DNA of 64,000 nt from Silene conica. Taxonomy: Eukaryota; Streptophyta; Magnoliopsida; Caryophyllales; Caryophyllaceae. Position numbers and translations under genes: made by a program. Position 1 is the first letter of the stretch, and the number at the start of each line of letters is the position of its first letter. Shown piece after piece: positions 23,128-34,721 of the stretch. Under the pieces are notes generated by a model that made no database searches, was not told the DNA's origin, and saw only the letters and a program-made list of their open reading frames with translations. The stretch lies in assembly GCA_029255685.2 (NCBI GenBank), contig CM055319.2:19061247-19125246 (forward strand). The letters are read 5' to 3'.

Positions 23128-26100
23128 CTAGGTTGCACAGACACGGCTGAAATTTGGCCTCCGCGTGTCCGGCACGGTGTCGGACACGGACACGCTAGAG
23201 AAATGGCTCCAAACGTATCCGACACTCCAAACGTGTCCGACACTCCAAAAATCAAACATGTCCGACACGGTCTTTTTATGACGGACACGGTCCGTTTCCC
23301 TGGGACACGCCTAATATAAACAAAACCACAAAAATTCATGATTCAGTATTCATTCTAATTGCAAACCTAATTCATTCTAAAGAAAACCCCAATTCCACAG
23401 TCCACTCGTTAGTCGTCACTGTCGTTAGCTCCTCACCCTCGCCGGCCGCCGGACGCCGGACGCCGCCTCCTTCTCTCGCCTAGTTCAGGTAATTAATTCC
23501 TTTTTCTTAATTGAAAGTATGTGAATGAATCTTAATTGAAAGTAGTAGATAGTAGTTGTATAATCTTAATTGAAAGTATTAGAAAACAATCAAACAAGTA
23601 GTAGACAATAGTCTTATACGAGACTTACTAGTGTAGTTTTGAATTCAGATTGTAGACTTTTGTAGTTGTGAATTCAGATTGTAGACTTGAACGGTTTATT
23701 ATTAATTCAGATTGTGCATTTGATTACTATGGAGTATTGTGAATTCAGTAAACAATAGTCTTATACGACCGTTGTGAATTCAGTAGACAATAGTCTGATT
23801 TTATGTGTTGTGGACTTGTGAACGTTTTATTGTGATTTCAGAAATTGCATTTTCAGATTGTGCATTTTCAGAATTGCTTGTGCATTTTCAGAATGTTACA
23901 TAGTTGTTGTTTGGATTAGTTTCAGACTTTCAGACCGTTGTTACTGTTGTTTGGGTTTATATTTTGCAGATGATATTCACTTTGATTACTATGGATTCAA
24001 GTGGGGTAGTGTTACTGCTCAAAGTAATGACATTGAGGATAATCCTGTGTGGAGATTTGTTGATAAAAGGGAGAAAATATATGTCACAAGGTGGAGGTAA
24101 TGCTACTTTCAAATGTCAATTTTGCAATATTGTTATGGGTGGCACTTATACTAGACTCTAGAGTAAGGGCTCACTTGTTGAAAATTCCGGGGAAGGGAGT
24201 AAGTGCTTGTGAAAAAGTGTCAATTGATGATATTGCTAAAATGAAAAAACTGGATGATGCGGCGGAGGCTAAAAGAGAAGCTTCAAAACCAAAAGTTCCT
24301 CTCTTTCCTAATGAATTCTCTTCTTCAACCGATGTTAGCTCTAGACAACCACATATCCAAATTGGTAAGAAAAGAAAATCCGCCAATACTATTCCTATGA
24401 TGTTTAATGTATAAAGTCGTAACCATTTGGATGCCCAAATTGCTAGAATGTTTTACACGGGAGGGTTGCCTTTTAATCTAGCAAGGAATCCTTATTATGT
24501 GAGGTTTTACTCTTTTGCCGCTTCTAACCAAATTCCGGGCTATTTTCCTCCGGGATATAATAAGTTGAGAACAACTTTGCTTCAACAAGAAAAGGAGAAT
24601 GTTGAGAGGTTGATAGAGCCTATTAAGAGTTCATGGAAAGAAAAATGAGTTAGTGTAGTAAGTGATGGTTGGAGTGACTCACAAAAAATGCCTTTGATCA
24701 ATGTCATGGTTGCTTGAGAAAGTGGTCCTATGTTCATGAAAGCGGTTGATTGTTCCGATGAGGTGAAGTACAAAGAGTATATAGCCGCTTTGCTAAGCGA
24801 GGTAATAGATGAGGTTGGTGATCAAAATGTTGTGCAAGTGTTAACGGATAATGAAAGTAATTGTAAAGGTGCAGGAGAGCTAATTGAGGGAAGATATTCA
24901 CATATATATTGGACGCCATGTGTTGTCCACACTTTTAATCTTGCTTTGAAAATCATTTGTACGGCTAAGAACACTTCTAATAATGAAGAAACTTATAATG
25001 AGTGTCATTGGATAACGGAGATTCATGTAGATGCTTTATTTATAAAGAACTATATAATGACCCATTCGATGAGGCTAGCAATTTTTAAGAAATTTTCTCC
25101 TTTGAAATTGTTATCCGTTGCGGATACAAGATTTGCTTCTATTGTTGTGATGCTTAAGAGAATAGAACTTCTCAAAGCCTCTTTGCAATCAATGGTAGTT
25201 AGTGAGGCATGGACTACCTATCGAGAAGATCATCGTGGGCAAGCTGTACTTGTGAGGGAAAAGATCTTAGATGACAATTGGTGGGACATAGTTGATGATA
25301 TTCTTGATTTCACGTGTCCTATCTATAACATGATAAGAGATTGTGACACCGATAGATTTTCACTTCATTTGGTATATGAGAGGTGGGAGGTTATGACTTT
25401 CAAGGTCAATGATGCTATATACAAGCATGAGCATAAGAGTCCAAATGAAGAGTCCACTTTTTTCAAAGTGGTGGAAATCATTCTTAATAGTCGTTGGAAT
25501 AAAACAAGCACTCCTCTACATAGCTTGGCACATTCTTTAGTTCCAAGGTAAGTATTACTAACTTTTTTTTAACATTCTTGTCTTCTTGTTTTTTATATAT
25601 TTTAGTAATCTATAATACTTGTTTTTTTCCTCTAAGGTTTTATACTCTAAAGTGGCTTGATGAAATTTCCGGCCGAGTTGCTCCACATGTTGATAATGAA
25701 GTATCTTCTTCAAGATTGTCTTGTTTTAGGAGACTTTTCCCATGTGCGGATGATAGAAGAAAGGCCAATACTGAGTATGCCATCTTTTCACGAAGAGATG
25801 ATGACATATTTAAAGATTTGGAATGTGTAGAAGACATGTCTCTAATGGAAGCAAAGCATTGGTGGGCTACTTATGGTTCTATTGCTCCTAATCTTCAAGG
25901 TTTGACATTCAAGTTGTTAGGCCAACCTTCTTCGTCTTCTTGTAGTGAAAGAAATTGGAGCATCTACAAGTTTATTCACTCTTGTGCAAGAAACATGCTT
26001 ACTCCAAAACGAGTCGAAGACTTGGTAAGAATTTACAATAATTTATGTTTGCTTTCTAAAAATAGTGAAGAGTATATCAAGGAGAGAACCAAGATGTGGG

Positions 26101-26588
26101 ATGTTGGTGAAGATGAACATGATAATCTCGATGATGTTGGTTATCTTGCTCTTGATGTGGCTAACCTTTCTCTTGATGAGCCCGAAATGGAAATGATGTT
26201 CTTTGGTGAGGATGGCGAGTTTGATGATAGTGCATCGGGTAATGATGGTTGATGGTGTTTGTAATTTGGAACCTTAAATCATTCATGTTTTTTATTTATT
26301 TTGTAAGACTTGAACATTTATTTAAATTTCGGTTGTAATTTGGATTTTCAATTTTGTAAGACATATTTGATTTTGACGTATAAGACATTAGTATTGGTTG
26401 TTATTTTATGACTTTGTTACCTTCAAATGACCAAAGTTTAGATGTTGGTTGTAATGGACTTTAAATTCCATTTATTTTAATATGTATATTGACTTTTTTT
26501 TGTCGTGTCCCGTGTCCTAAAAAAATCGGAGTGTCGTGTCACGTGTCTGTGTCGTGTCCGTGTCCGTGTCCATTTTCGTGCAACCTAG
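23128..26588 (+). mobile_element. hAT DNA transposon, 3461 bp
   Basis: Terminal inverted repeats CTAGGTTGCAC start at 23128 and end at 26588. They are flanked by a perfect 8-bp target duplication, CCCGCCAC, at 23120-23127 and 26589-26596. Eight bases is the hAT signature. Both subterminal regions hold many copies of GTGTCCG or its complement CGGACAC (23160-23310 and 26500-26580), the arrangement expected for transposase binding. The interior carries one transposase gene on the plus strand. It is intact at its ends but its gene is broken, so movement would need another copy. Confidence 0.95.
23991..26252 (+). pseudogene. hAT transposase (BED finger, DUF659, dimerisation domain), broken
   Basis: The likely start is the ATG at 23991 (an in-frame ATG at 23970 follows a TTTGCAG acceptor, so a 5' UTR intron is possible). 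A BED zinc finger is visible in pieces (FKCQFCN, then RVRAHLLKIPGKG). A DUF659-like part follows (YYVRFYSFAASNQIPGY to VVSDGWSD), then VLTDNESNCKGAGELI and WTPCVVHTFNLALK. The C-terminal hAT dimerisation region has HWWATYGSIAPNLQ and SSSCSERNWSIYKFIHS. One intron (about 25550-25636, GTAAGT...CTAAG) joins the last two blocks in frame. Frameshifts near 24075 and 24155 and stops near 24411, 24646 and 24715 inactivate it. The 3' half is undamaged. Confidence 0.9.
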
Positions 26589-27880
26589 CCCGCCACTAGC
26601 AAGCCTGCCAAGAAATTTTCTACAATTTGAAATTGAAATACTGGTTATATCATGTATGTTAATCGGGTATTTAATTATCAGGTAAAAAATGAAAGATTGT
26701 GTGGGAGAGTTGATGGAAGTTACTTACCCAGTTACCAGTGGAAAAGTGTTTTTCCCGTTTTTGATTTTGACTGTGGAGATCGAAATTGTGAATTATGGGA
26801 AGAAGGAATCAAGAAAGTGAGGTAAAAAGATGAATGAAGAGAAGCATGTGTTCCCGGTTGTTTATGTGAACCCAGAAACTAATATATTGCGTTGACTTGT
26901 CAAAAAGGGGGAAATTTAGACATTATGGGTAACCAGATTCGATAAGAAACACGTTATTTTTCCGTCTCAGTTATTTGCTTATAGTTATTACTATAGTATT
27001 AATGAATGACGGGTTATAAGTAGATAATGCGGATGTAGATTACAATTGGATAATTAAACTCCATATATTTTATGGAAATTAATTTTGGGCGAAACCGTTA
27101 CACTGAATTAGCAGCAAAAGTATTCGTTATCCCTCTCACGAAAAGATGTGTAGTAACTAAGAAAAGTTAGGTCCTGTTTTTTTACGGTATCCCTCTCACA
27201 CTCAATCTTTCATTTTTTTACCTAATAATTAAATACTCAATTAACATGATACAACCCAATAATTTTTTGTATCAATTATGAGTAGAATATCAGAATGATG
27301 AGTAATTTTTTTGTATCAATTATTATATTATTTCTATATGATCAACATTTTTTTCAAATATCTTTATATATATTTTAATTTGTATACTTATATTATATTA
27401 TTTCTTTTTTATTTTTATAAAGTATATGTTCAATAAATAAAATATCTGGTTAAATAATAACTATAATTTACCGTCGTCTTTTAGAAAATTAGCACACAAT
27501 CCCGTGAATTTTCACGGGTGTTACACTAATTTAGGTCTAATTAGATTGTCTTTGGGTGAGATCATATGTCTCATTAAGATGTTTAGTTAGCCTGTTATTC
27601 GGCTACTTCAGACACCGATATAATTACGAGAATACAAGGTGATGGCCGCCAGTCATTTGAAACATAAAAATACTTTCCTTTAAGGTTGTGTTTGGGAACT
27701 TAGAATTATTTCAATTAGCATGAATCCAATATAATTCTTGATATTGAATTGTTGAAATTCAATTCCAATTCCAATTCCATGAAATTGTTTGGGTACCCCT
27801 GAAATTGAATTGCAAATTTCAATTCAAATGATGTTTGGGAGAGTCTTGGATTTCAAAGCTAAAGATTTCATTTTGAGAAC

Positions 27881-28008
27881 AAATACGAAAGAGCCAACTA
27901 CACCAAATACGAAAGATCCAACTACGCCAAATACGAAAGATCCAACTACGCCAAATACGAAAGATCCAACTACTCCATATACGAAAGATCCAACTACGAA
28001 AGATTTCT
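27881..28008. repeat. Minisatellite, 24-bp unit, about five copies
   Basis: Tandem copies of a 24-bp unit containing TACGAAAGATCCAACTAC, with one or two changes per copy. It lies between the left inverted repeat of the Harbinger element and the stop codon of its Myb-like gene. As 24 is a multiple of three, all frames stay open, which explains the repetitive TTPNTKDP translation on the plus strand; that frame is not a gene. Confidence 0.85.
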
Positions 28009-28018
28009 TTACACAAAA

Positions 28019-30280
28019 CTATATTTCATTTAAACAAACTAGGACCCAATCTAACTTTTCATCTTCCGGGAGTTTTTTTAGCATCGCAAACTCCTCGATC
28101 GGACCACTAAGAAACCTTTTCACTGCCCTCAAAGCTTGGTGCCTCCCAATACCATAAACATTATTCACAACTTCATGAACTTCTTCTGGTCAAGGCTTCG
28201 AAATCTCTTTCGCCTTGCTTTGAACATAGCCGCTAAAGCACTCAGTAAACTTAGTAACCGCATCCGCCAAACGATCTCGTTTTCGCTTCTTAGACCTCGA
28301 CGAAGACATCGATTTGTTTGAACTACCTCCCTCACTTTCAATTTCTTCACCCATAGCCATGGCCGCTTCATCAAGAACCCCCACACCATCACCTACAGCT
28401 CTGTCAGGCCCACATAAAGTACATATATAATCCCAATACTCTATCGCCTTGTTCTTGTGAGGAGGTGCAAGTGGATGTTCCTAACAAGAAAGTTAAAATA
28501 AACATCAATAAAATAAGCACATTTTTTTATAAAAGATAACCAAGTCCGAAACTTAGACACAAACCCATGCCGGATACTTTACGAGTATGAGTATCACAGA
28601 ACGAGAGTGTTAAGACTTTAGAGAGTAGAGATAATCAGCAAACAACTGTGAACTGTTACAAACTGCAAAAACATAAAACGCCAGATAAGTTCTACACTTA
28701 GCACACAGCAAACAAACATGCCAGTGACTGTTAGAGATCAATGGTTTCATGTGCAACACAGTATCACAAGTTTTCGCATTAGACAGGCGTGTGATAGTAT
28801 TATTAGAAGATTGACTCATTCACCTATATGAAGAGCTAAGATAGGGTGGTTTATAGGCGAGGTTTACAGCTCATTGAGACGGTATTGTACATTTAGCTGG
28901 AAAATTAATAATGGTATTATACATTTTCAACCGAGAAACAGAAATCTCAGCAGAAGGCACTACTTGATCTCCCTGTTCTAAATTAGGGAGCGAATTACCT
29001 ATAAATGCTACAAAACTTTCTAGTTACATATGGCACAAAGAAGATAAATAAGTGACTGCATGCTATCGATTTTGTACAAACTTGGGATTCCTCGGAACAT
29101 AGGCAAGCGTATGGGTCAAGTTCTAAGCAATTCCTTGAGATTTTGGTTGTTAACAAAAAATTCCAGCCTCGTCTGATAAACTAATGTTCATCAATATAGA
29201 CCAGTTATTTGATCATAGTCAGGGAAGTCTTCTTGTCACTGAACCTCATCCATGATGGCAAGGTAATGCTCCTCGAGATGAGGTATAAAACAAAAAGGAT
29301 GTATGCCACTGTGAAAACAAAAACTATGGAGCCAAATACTATCCCTCTTACAGCTCATTGAGACGGTTTCACATGATATGAAAATAGGAGTAATTTGTTT
29401 ACACATTAGACTGATGATGCCAAAAAACACAGAGGGCCATTTTCAGTAACTCGAAATTCAGCATCAGGGCTGCAAATATACAGGGAAACTGCTAACACAA
29501 TAACAACAATCACAAACAACACATCATACCAAGAAAACAAACAGGTAATTAGGACTTCAGTTTTTACAACGATTTCTTCTTTCAAGCTAGTAATTTTTTT
29601 ATACATAAAATATAAACATGACACACCTTAATACTTTTGACAGCGGGTTTTATCATAGCCTTAAGCTTGTTATTAAGGTTTACAGAACCAGCTTTGGCCT
29701 GTGTTATATCTACATTAATGGAGAAACTCGGCATAAGAAATCCAACTATTATTCTCCATTCTTTAAAATCCATTTCTTTTCTCATTTTTGTTTAATGTCC
29801 CAGTGACTTGCAAAATAATTATGAATTAATATCAGAGGAATACTTAAGATAATGTGTTTAACTACTACGAAGTAATATAATATGTTGATATTCCTGTGCA
29901 TAATATCAGCACTTCAGCAAGCAAAGCCATCGACACATTCCAGTGGCTATAAGTAAGTTTGAGGCCACTAGCAGTAGTCCCATAAAACATAGTCACATAA
30001 AAGTCCATAAAGTAGCAGAATGAAAATGATCACAGGTCAAATGGCAACTAAAATCGAATATCAGTAATTGAAGTTTTACCTGAACAAATGAATGCCATTG
30101 GTCCAAATCTTGTCCTCCTATGACTATCATTTTCCTCTCCTCATCCGTGGTGACGCAGGTTCCCAAAGTGGCTCTAAGTTCATCAGCTACGACTTCATAA
30201 GCGTGTGGCTTCCATTCACCCTCGGCCTTGTTACCTTCTTTTAACTGAAGATACAAAACTGTTATCAACGTCTCGTCCAT
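28019..30280 (-). pseudogene. Harbinger Myb/SANT-like protein (ORF1)
   Basis: Partner of the transposase in PIF/Harbinger elements, where it binds the ends and helps nuclear import. Exon 1 (30280 to 30080) reads ETLITVLYLQLKEGNKAEGE and ends at CAG|GTAAAA. A later exon (28480 to 28019) follows a TTGTTAG acceptor and contains HKNKAIEYWDYICTLCGPDR, then a serine- and basic-rich segment (SSSRSKKRKRDR, a likely nuclear signal). A helical C-terminus ends near EDEKLDWVL. The two exons fit in phase; intermediate exons could exist between 28481 and 30079. One in-frame TGA (about 28190) interrupts the second exon, the only defect I see. It lies downstream of the transposase gene on the same strand. 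Confidence 0.72.
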
Positions 30281-30893
30281 TTGCTTACTCCAACTCAGAT
30301 AACCCCTCTTTTTTTATTGCACTGACGACATAGGTTCCTTCCCTTTGCTACTCATATTTGACTATCTGAGAAACAAGGGTAAATAAAGCAAAAATATCAG
30401 TGCACAAATAAATGAGAATACATAACAGCTAAAACAATTTCCCTTCATGAAACATGTACTCATACAATTTCCCCTCATGAAACAATTTGCCTAAATGCAG
30501 ATTTCACAAGTAAGCAACACCTTCACCCACAATAATGAAAGCCTAAGTCAAGGACTGATACATTTAGACTGATATCCACGGACTGATACATCGTCACTGA
30601 TCTAGAATATAATGCAACTTGCTCTAGTTTTTCACCAAGATTTCTGCAGAATTTATTAAAAAGGAAGAATGAGTGAAATAGAGAAAAACAGCAAAAATAA
30701 AAGCGAGGAAAAGGGTCAGTGAGTGATATAACAGTCAGTAACAAGAGTGACTGATGACAGTTGTAGTAATAATTTCAGGAAAATGCCAAACACAATCAAG
30801 GAAGTGAAGAATAATAATGAGGCAGAAACAACACCTTCTGGTGAGAAAGTAAATGGGCAACCAAAAAAGTGAAGAATCAGTTATATCTTTACC

Positions 30894-32108
30894 TTATGAT
30901 CTTCGGGTTTCGTATTCAGCCCACATTTTCGTAGCAAGGTCATCTCTAAACTTATTCCATTCATCTGTTGAGCGTACCGTTGAAACAAGTCCTAACTCTT
31001 CCTCACCGTCATCATCAACTTGGATTCTATTTATTAATTCTTCGTCCACCTCAGCCAATAATTCCTCCTCATTTACATTTTCACACCTCACAAAATTATG
31101 AAGAATGAAGCAAGCATTGATAATCTTAACTTGTGTTTTTTTATCATAAAGCTACTTTTCTTAAGTATAACCCATCGCTTTTTCAATAAACCAAATGCTC
31201 TTTCTATGGTGTTTCGAGCTGAAGAATGACGCAAATTAAAAAGCTCTTTAGCATTTGTTGGTACGCTTCCTGTCCACAAATTTAAATGATAACGAGTTCG
31301 TCTGTACAAAGCTAAGAAACCCGAATCATTAGTATATCCTAAGTCCACAAGGTAATACTTGTCTCTTACAACTTTTAAACCATTAGATCTGCGAAGTGCA
31401 TCCGAGTACACGTTGGTCGAATGCCGAACCTTCCCAACCCGACAAAACATAGCTGAAACGGGGGCTACTATCACATGTAGCTAAGACATTGGTTGTAATA
31501 TGACCGCCTGTGTCTCTATATCTAGGCCTATCTTGTGGTGAGACTGTCATTAAAATCTGAGTCCCATCAAGCGCCCTGACAACCCCTTGAAACTATTTTC
31601 ATTTACTATGTCTTTCAAAACTAAGAGGAGTATCCATTTGTCTTATGTAATATTGGCCTATTTTCATCACAGCTTTAAGTACCATATGAAAATGACGACT
31701 CCCAGTTTCTCCCGACCGAGCATACACAGCCCCAATAGTCCTATTTTTCAAATCATGTCCAAGTATATGAAGAAAATAGGCTACAATTTCCTTAACCGTG
31801 ACATTTCTAGTTGTCTTTAAACCCCCTTTGACTTGCAAAATGCAACATAACTTGTCAAAACAATTTCTATCCATACGCATTTGTTCTCGACATATGCGGT
31901 CATTTATTAATGAATTCATCCAATATTTTCTTTTTTCAACACGTTCATGCTCACACCAAGCTATTTCTTTCACTCGGTAATTCATGTGATACCATGAGCA
32001 TAATATTATTTTGAGAAAGCCAAAAATAATTGCAAATAACTCGATTTCATCATCAAAATCCTCCCTAGCACGCTTTCTCGACTCAACAACATTAATCTCA
32101 TCATCCAT
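30894..32108 (-). pseudogene. Harbinger DDE transposase
   Basis: Starts with an acidic N-terminus (MDDEINVVESRKR) and an N-terminal helical domain ending GAVYARSGETGSRHFH. The catalytic domain shows RALDGTQI (first Asp), LSGWEGSAFD (second Asp), YYLVDLGYTNDSGFL and ARNTIERAFGLLKKRW (Glu). The C-terminus ends in an acidic stretch and ATKMWAEYETRRS. All three catalytic acids are visible. The frame is broken by stops just after 31599 and by frameshifts near 31420 and 31100, so this copy is a pseudogene. Length and order match plant PIF-type transposases of about 400 residues. Confidence 0.9.
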
Positions 32109-33007
32109 TTTTCTTGTGTAAGAGATAAGAACCTAATCAAAAAGCCGCAACAACATATGATATTCAGGATGTATTTGTAACAAAACATTTCGATCTTAAC
32201 AGTCCTAGATTTATTCTGAAATAATAAAAAAAATACCATAAAATGCTCATGTAAAAATATTATAAAATGCTCATGTAAAAACGTTGAAGAATTAACAACA
32301 GAAACTTAAAAAATTAACAATGCTGCAATTAACATGAAAAATTAACAACAGAAACATAAAAAAATTAAAGAGACATGTCAAATTCATGCGCCAAAACAAA
32401 TAATCATGCCTAAAAAACGTATTAAAATGAAAAATCAAGCACCAAAAACGTTGAATTACTGGAAAATTATAAGCATACAAATTTGTATCAAAGTGTTGCA
32501 ATGATAATAATAAGGCAAAAACGAAGGAAAAATTGAAGAAATTGATTGATACGTGCATAATCAGCAAAAATCAGGAGAAATTAGGGTTAGAGCTCTGCCG
32601 CTAATCGAGAGTTTGGAGTTCGCTGATCGAGAGATTGGAGTTTGCTGAGTGGCGTTGCTAAGTTAACTGGAAATCAAATGACATGGTTTTAGAAGGGATT
32701 TGTGAGACTTTATTTTACATTGGGCTGGAATTAAGTGGGATTTGGCCCAATTTCAATTCCAATTCTTTTGGTCTGCTAAACACCATAATTGGGTCATTTT
32801 CTAAATTCATTTCCAATTGTAAGTTCTCAAACAGACTCTAAAGTCATTTCAATGAGCTTGTTTACAACATATAAAAATAACTTGAAATGAAGAAGTATTA
32901 TTAGCACAAAAGAACTACAACTCTACAAGGCCTATTCAAGTTCTGATAAACAATTCACCGTGACAGATGGAGTTTTTACATACTCCGTACATATATTAAA
33001 GTTAAAG

Positions 33008-34612
33008 CTAAAGATCAGAAGCAAGTATTGGAATACTTTGTTCATACCTAAAGAAATTAGATGGATCAACCTTGGCCTTGACTTTCAACAGCCTCTTCAC
33101 ATTATCTTTGAAATAGTTGACTGCAAAACTTAAGCTTCCATTAACATTGGTTCCTATGTCAATGTCTCTATAATTCAAGAATGTTTCTCTAGGATTACTT
33201 GAAACATATGGAGTCAATGCGGCATGTAAATCTCGACTCGCTTTGATGTTCTTCATCAATGCTTCCTCACTTTCGTCTTGCCACTCTGTAATGTATTGCA
33301 TCTTGAATAGAATTCCTGCTCTATGTGGGAATGGTGTTGCATTTTCGGCTATTTCACTCATTCTCCCGCCGTATGGACTCCATTGCAATATCACATTCTC
33401 AACCTCGATCATTTTCTTCCATATCGTCTCTAAACCCGCTCTTGGGATGGGACTTTTGACGTAATCGGACTTGTGTTTTTGGAACTCATGGGGTGGTGTA
33501 GGAGTTCTTTGCAATAGCACCTCAATTGGAGTAGTTTGTGGAAGGTGACTCCAAAATAAATTAGTTTTTACCCATGGCATCTCAAGGCAATCACTTACAT
33601 TCAGACCCAAAATTGGAAAGGTTTTGTTCATTAAGGGAATTAATGATTCGGCCTGCCCGAGGTACGTTCCAATAAACAACACTCGGACGGTCTTGCGTCC
33701 TCCTGGTTGAAATTGTACTTGTGGTTCTACATGAATAAATAGATTGTTGTCTAGTTTTGTAGCTACTTGTTGCCATTGTAACACAACATCCGTAGCGCCC
33801 TGTTCTAACGTCCGTGAGATGTTGAAAACCGTGAAAGTACGAGGAACACGTACTAAATTAATTTTCCACGAAAGAACGACACAAAAACTAGCAGCACCAC
33901 CTCCTGTAATAGACCAAAAAAGATCTTCACCCATGGTTTGTCGATCAAGAACTATACCATTAGCGTTGACAATTCGTGCATCGATAATGTTATCGATTGA
34001 CAAGCCGAATCGCCTCAGCATGACCCCGTAGCCTCCCCCCGTAAAGTGCCCTCCCGTGCCAACAGTATGGCATACTCCCGCAGGGAAAGCATGGATCTCA
34101 CTAATGTTAGCAATATTATAATAAAGTTCACCTAGAGTTGCACCGGCTTGGATCCAACCCGTCTCACTTGCCATGTCTATATGGATAGATCGAAGATTAA
34201 ACATGTCGAGTATGACAAATGGAACTTGTGCAACATACGAAACACCCTCGAAATCATGACCTCCACTTCTTATCCTCATTGCTAACTTATTAGCCTTTGC
34301 ACATAATACAGTTGCTTGAACATGGGATTCGTGGAGGGCGGTGATTATAGCTAGAGGTTTTAAACTTGAAGATGTGTTGAATCGACTATCTCGTATATAC
34401 GCGTACAGAACACGTAAGAAAGACGGGTGAGTCGGAGTAAAAATGGCATTCCCGATTGGGTTTGCCCGACTTGACTTGCTTGGAAGACATTGTAAGAAGT
34501 TGTCAACAGATGAATTTGGTTCAAGAGTACGATGTGAGACAAGAAATAACAGGAGAAGCAGCGTTAGAATAACATAGATTGTGGAATTCGAAAATCTGAT
34601 TTTGATATTCAT
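33008..34612 (-). CDS. Berberine-bridge-enzyme-like FAD oxidase, intact
   Basis: An intact single-exon ORF of 534 residues. The family uses bicovalently bound FAD to oxidise alcohols or cyclise alkaloids and other substrates, usually in the secretory pathway or cell wall. An N-terminal hydrophobic segment (about 12-26) looks like a signal peptide. The FAD-binding domain has RSGGHDFEGVSY with His119 and AGVCHTVGTGGHFTGGGYG with Cys181, the two residues that attach FAD in this family. Cys42 and Cys104 fit the conserved disulfide. The C-terminal BBE domain has WSPYGGRMSEI, NYRDIDIGTN and KVDPSNFFRYEQSIP. Length is normal and no intron is needed. The substrate cannot be told from sequence. A Harbinger element lies just downstream. 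Confidence 0.95.
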   Translation of the reverse strand: MNIKIRFSNSTIYVILTLLLLLFLVSHRTLEPNSSVDNFLQCLPSKSSRANPIGNAIFTPTHPSFLRVLYAYIRDSRFNTSSSLKPLAIITALHESHVQATVLCAKANKLAMRIRSGGHDFEGVSYVAQVPFVILDMFNLRSIHIDMASETGWIQAGATLGELYYNIANISEIHAFPAGVCHTVGTGGHFTGGGYGVMLRRFGLSIDNIIDARIVNANGIVLDRQTMGEDLFWSITGGGAASFCVVLSWKINLVRVPRTFTVFNISRTLEQGATDVVLQWQQVATKLDNNLFIHVEPQVQFQPGGRKTVRVLFIGTYLGQAESLIPLMNKTFPILGLNVSDCLEMPWVKTNLFWSHLPQTTPIEVLLQRTPTPPHEFQKHKSDYVKSPIPRAGLETIWKKMIEVENVILQWSPYGGRMSEIAENATPFPHRAGILFKMQYITEWQDESEEALMKNIKASRDLHAALTPYVSSNPRETFLNYRDIDIGTNVNGSLSFAVNYFKDNVKRLLKVKAKVDPSNFFRYEQSIPILASDL

Positions 34613-34713
34613 ACTTAATTAAGAGTAATGTTTGTAGAGGATTTCTTTCTTTATCATGTAATGCTTCGCAGTTGGCTGAATATATCACTTCTATTCCTTC
34701 ATAAATTATTTAT

Positions 34714-34721
34714 GTTATATA
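34714..34721 (-). promoter_or_regulatory. TATA box candidate for the BBE-like gene
   Basis: TATATAAC on the minus strand, about 100 bp before the ATG at 34612, a plausible distance for a plant gene with a short leader. Motif only. Confidence 0.5.

Larger units (their letters stand above)
22968..26630 (+). pseudogene. Exon fragment of an unidentified gene, split by hAT
   Basis: An acceptor-like CTTGTAG at 22961-22967 is followed by an open frame including LLNKGVIRDVNGQKPMDVVV and KIQSNGKQALQLAS. The frame is interrupted at 23127 by a hAT element. After the second copy of the 8-bp target duplication (26589-26596) it continues for about ten codons rich in K and S to a TGA at 26628-26630. The continuity across the duplication shows it was a real coding-like exon before the insertion. 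I cannot identify the parent gene; one phrase is mildly reminiscent of ankyrin-type repeats but this is not a call. It may have been captured by the Helitron around it. Confidence 0.5.
22616..27529 (+). mobile_element. Possible Helitron carrying a gene fragment
   Basis: The 3' end is good: a palindrome CCCGTGAATTTTCACGGG at 27501-27518, followed 7 bases later by CTAA and then T, the Helitron CTRR-T rule. The 5' end is tentative: TC after A at 22616, followed by a TATATA-AAAAG block and GATGTGGCGC, similar in style to the other Helitron 5' ends in this window. No Rep/helicase was seen, so it is non-autonomous. Contents are one exon-like fragment and a hAT insertion. Only the 3' terminus is directly supported. 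Confidence 0.45.
27684..32838 (-). mobile_element. PIF/Harbinger DNA transposon, 5155 bp
   Basis: Flanked by TAA at 27681-27683 and 32839-32841, the 3-bp duplication of PIF/Harbinger. The left end starts GGTTGTGTTTGGGAACTTA and the right end, read inward, GAGTCTGTTTGAGAACTTA; 19 of the first 24 bases match. Both expected genes are inside on the minus strand: a Myb/SANT-like DNA-binding protein and a DDE transposase. This two-gene layout is diagnostic. The transposase has several frame breaks, so the copy is probably dead, but it is close to complete. It landed about 170 bp beyond the stop codon of the BBE-like gene. Confidence 0.93.

Noticed and set aside
27789..28157. Plus-strand ORF with repeated TTPNTKDP
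   Set aside because: Produced by the 24-bp minisatellite; all frames are open because the unit is a multiple of three, and the real gene is on the minus strand.
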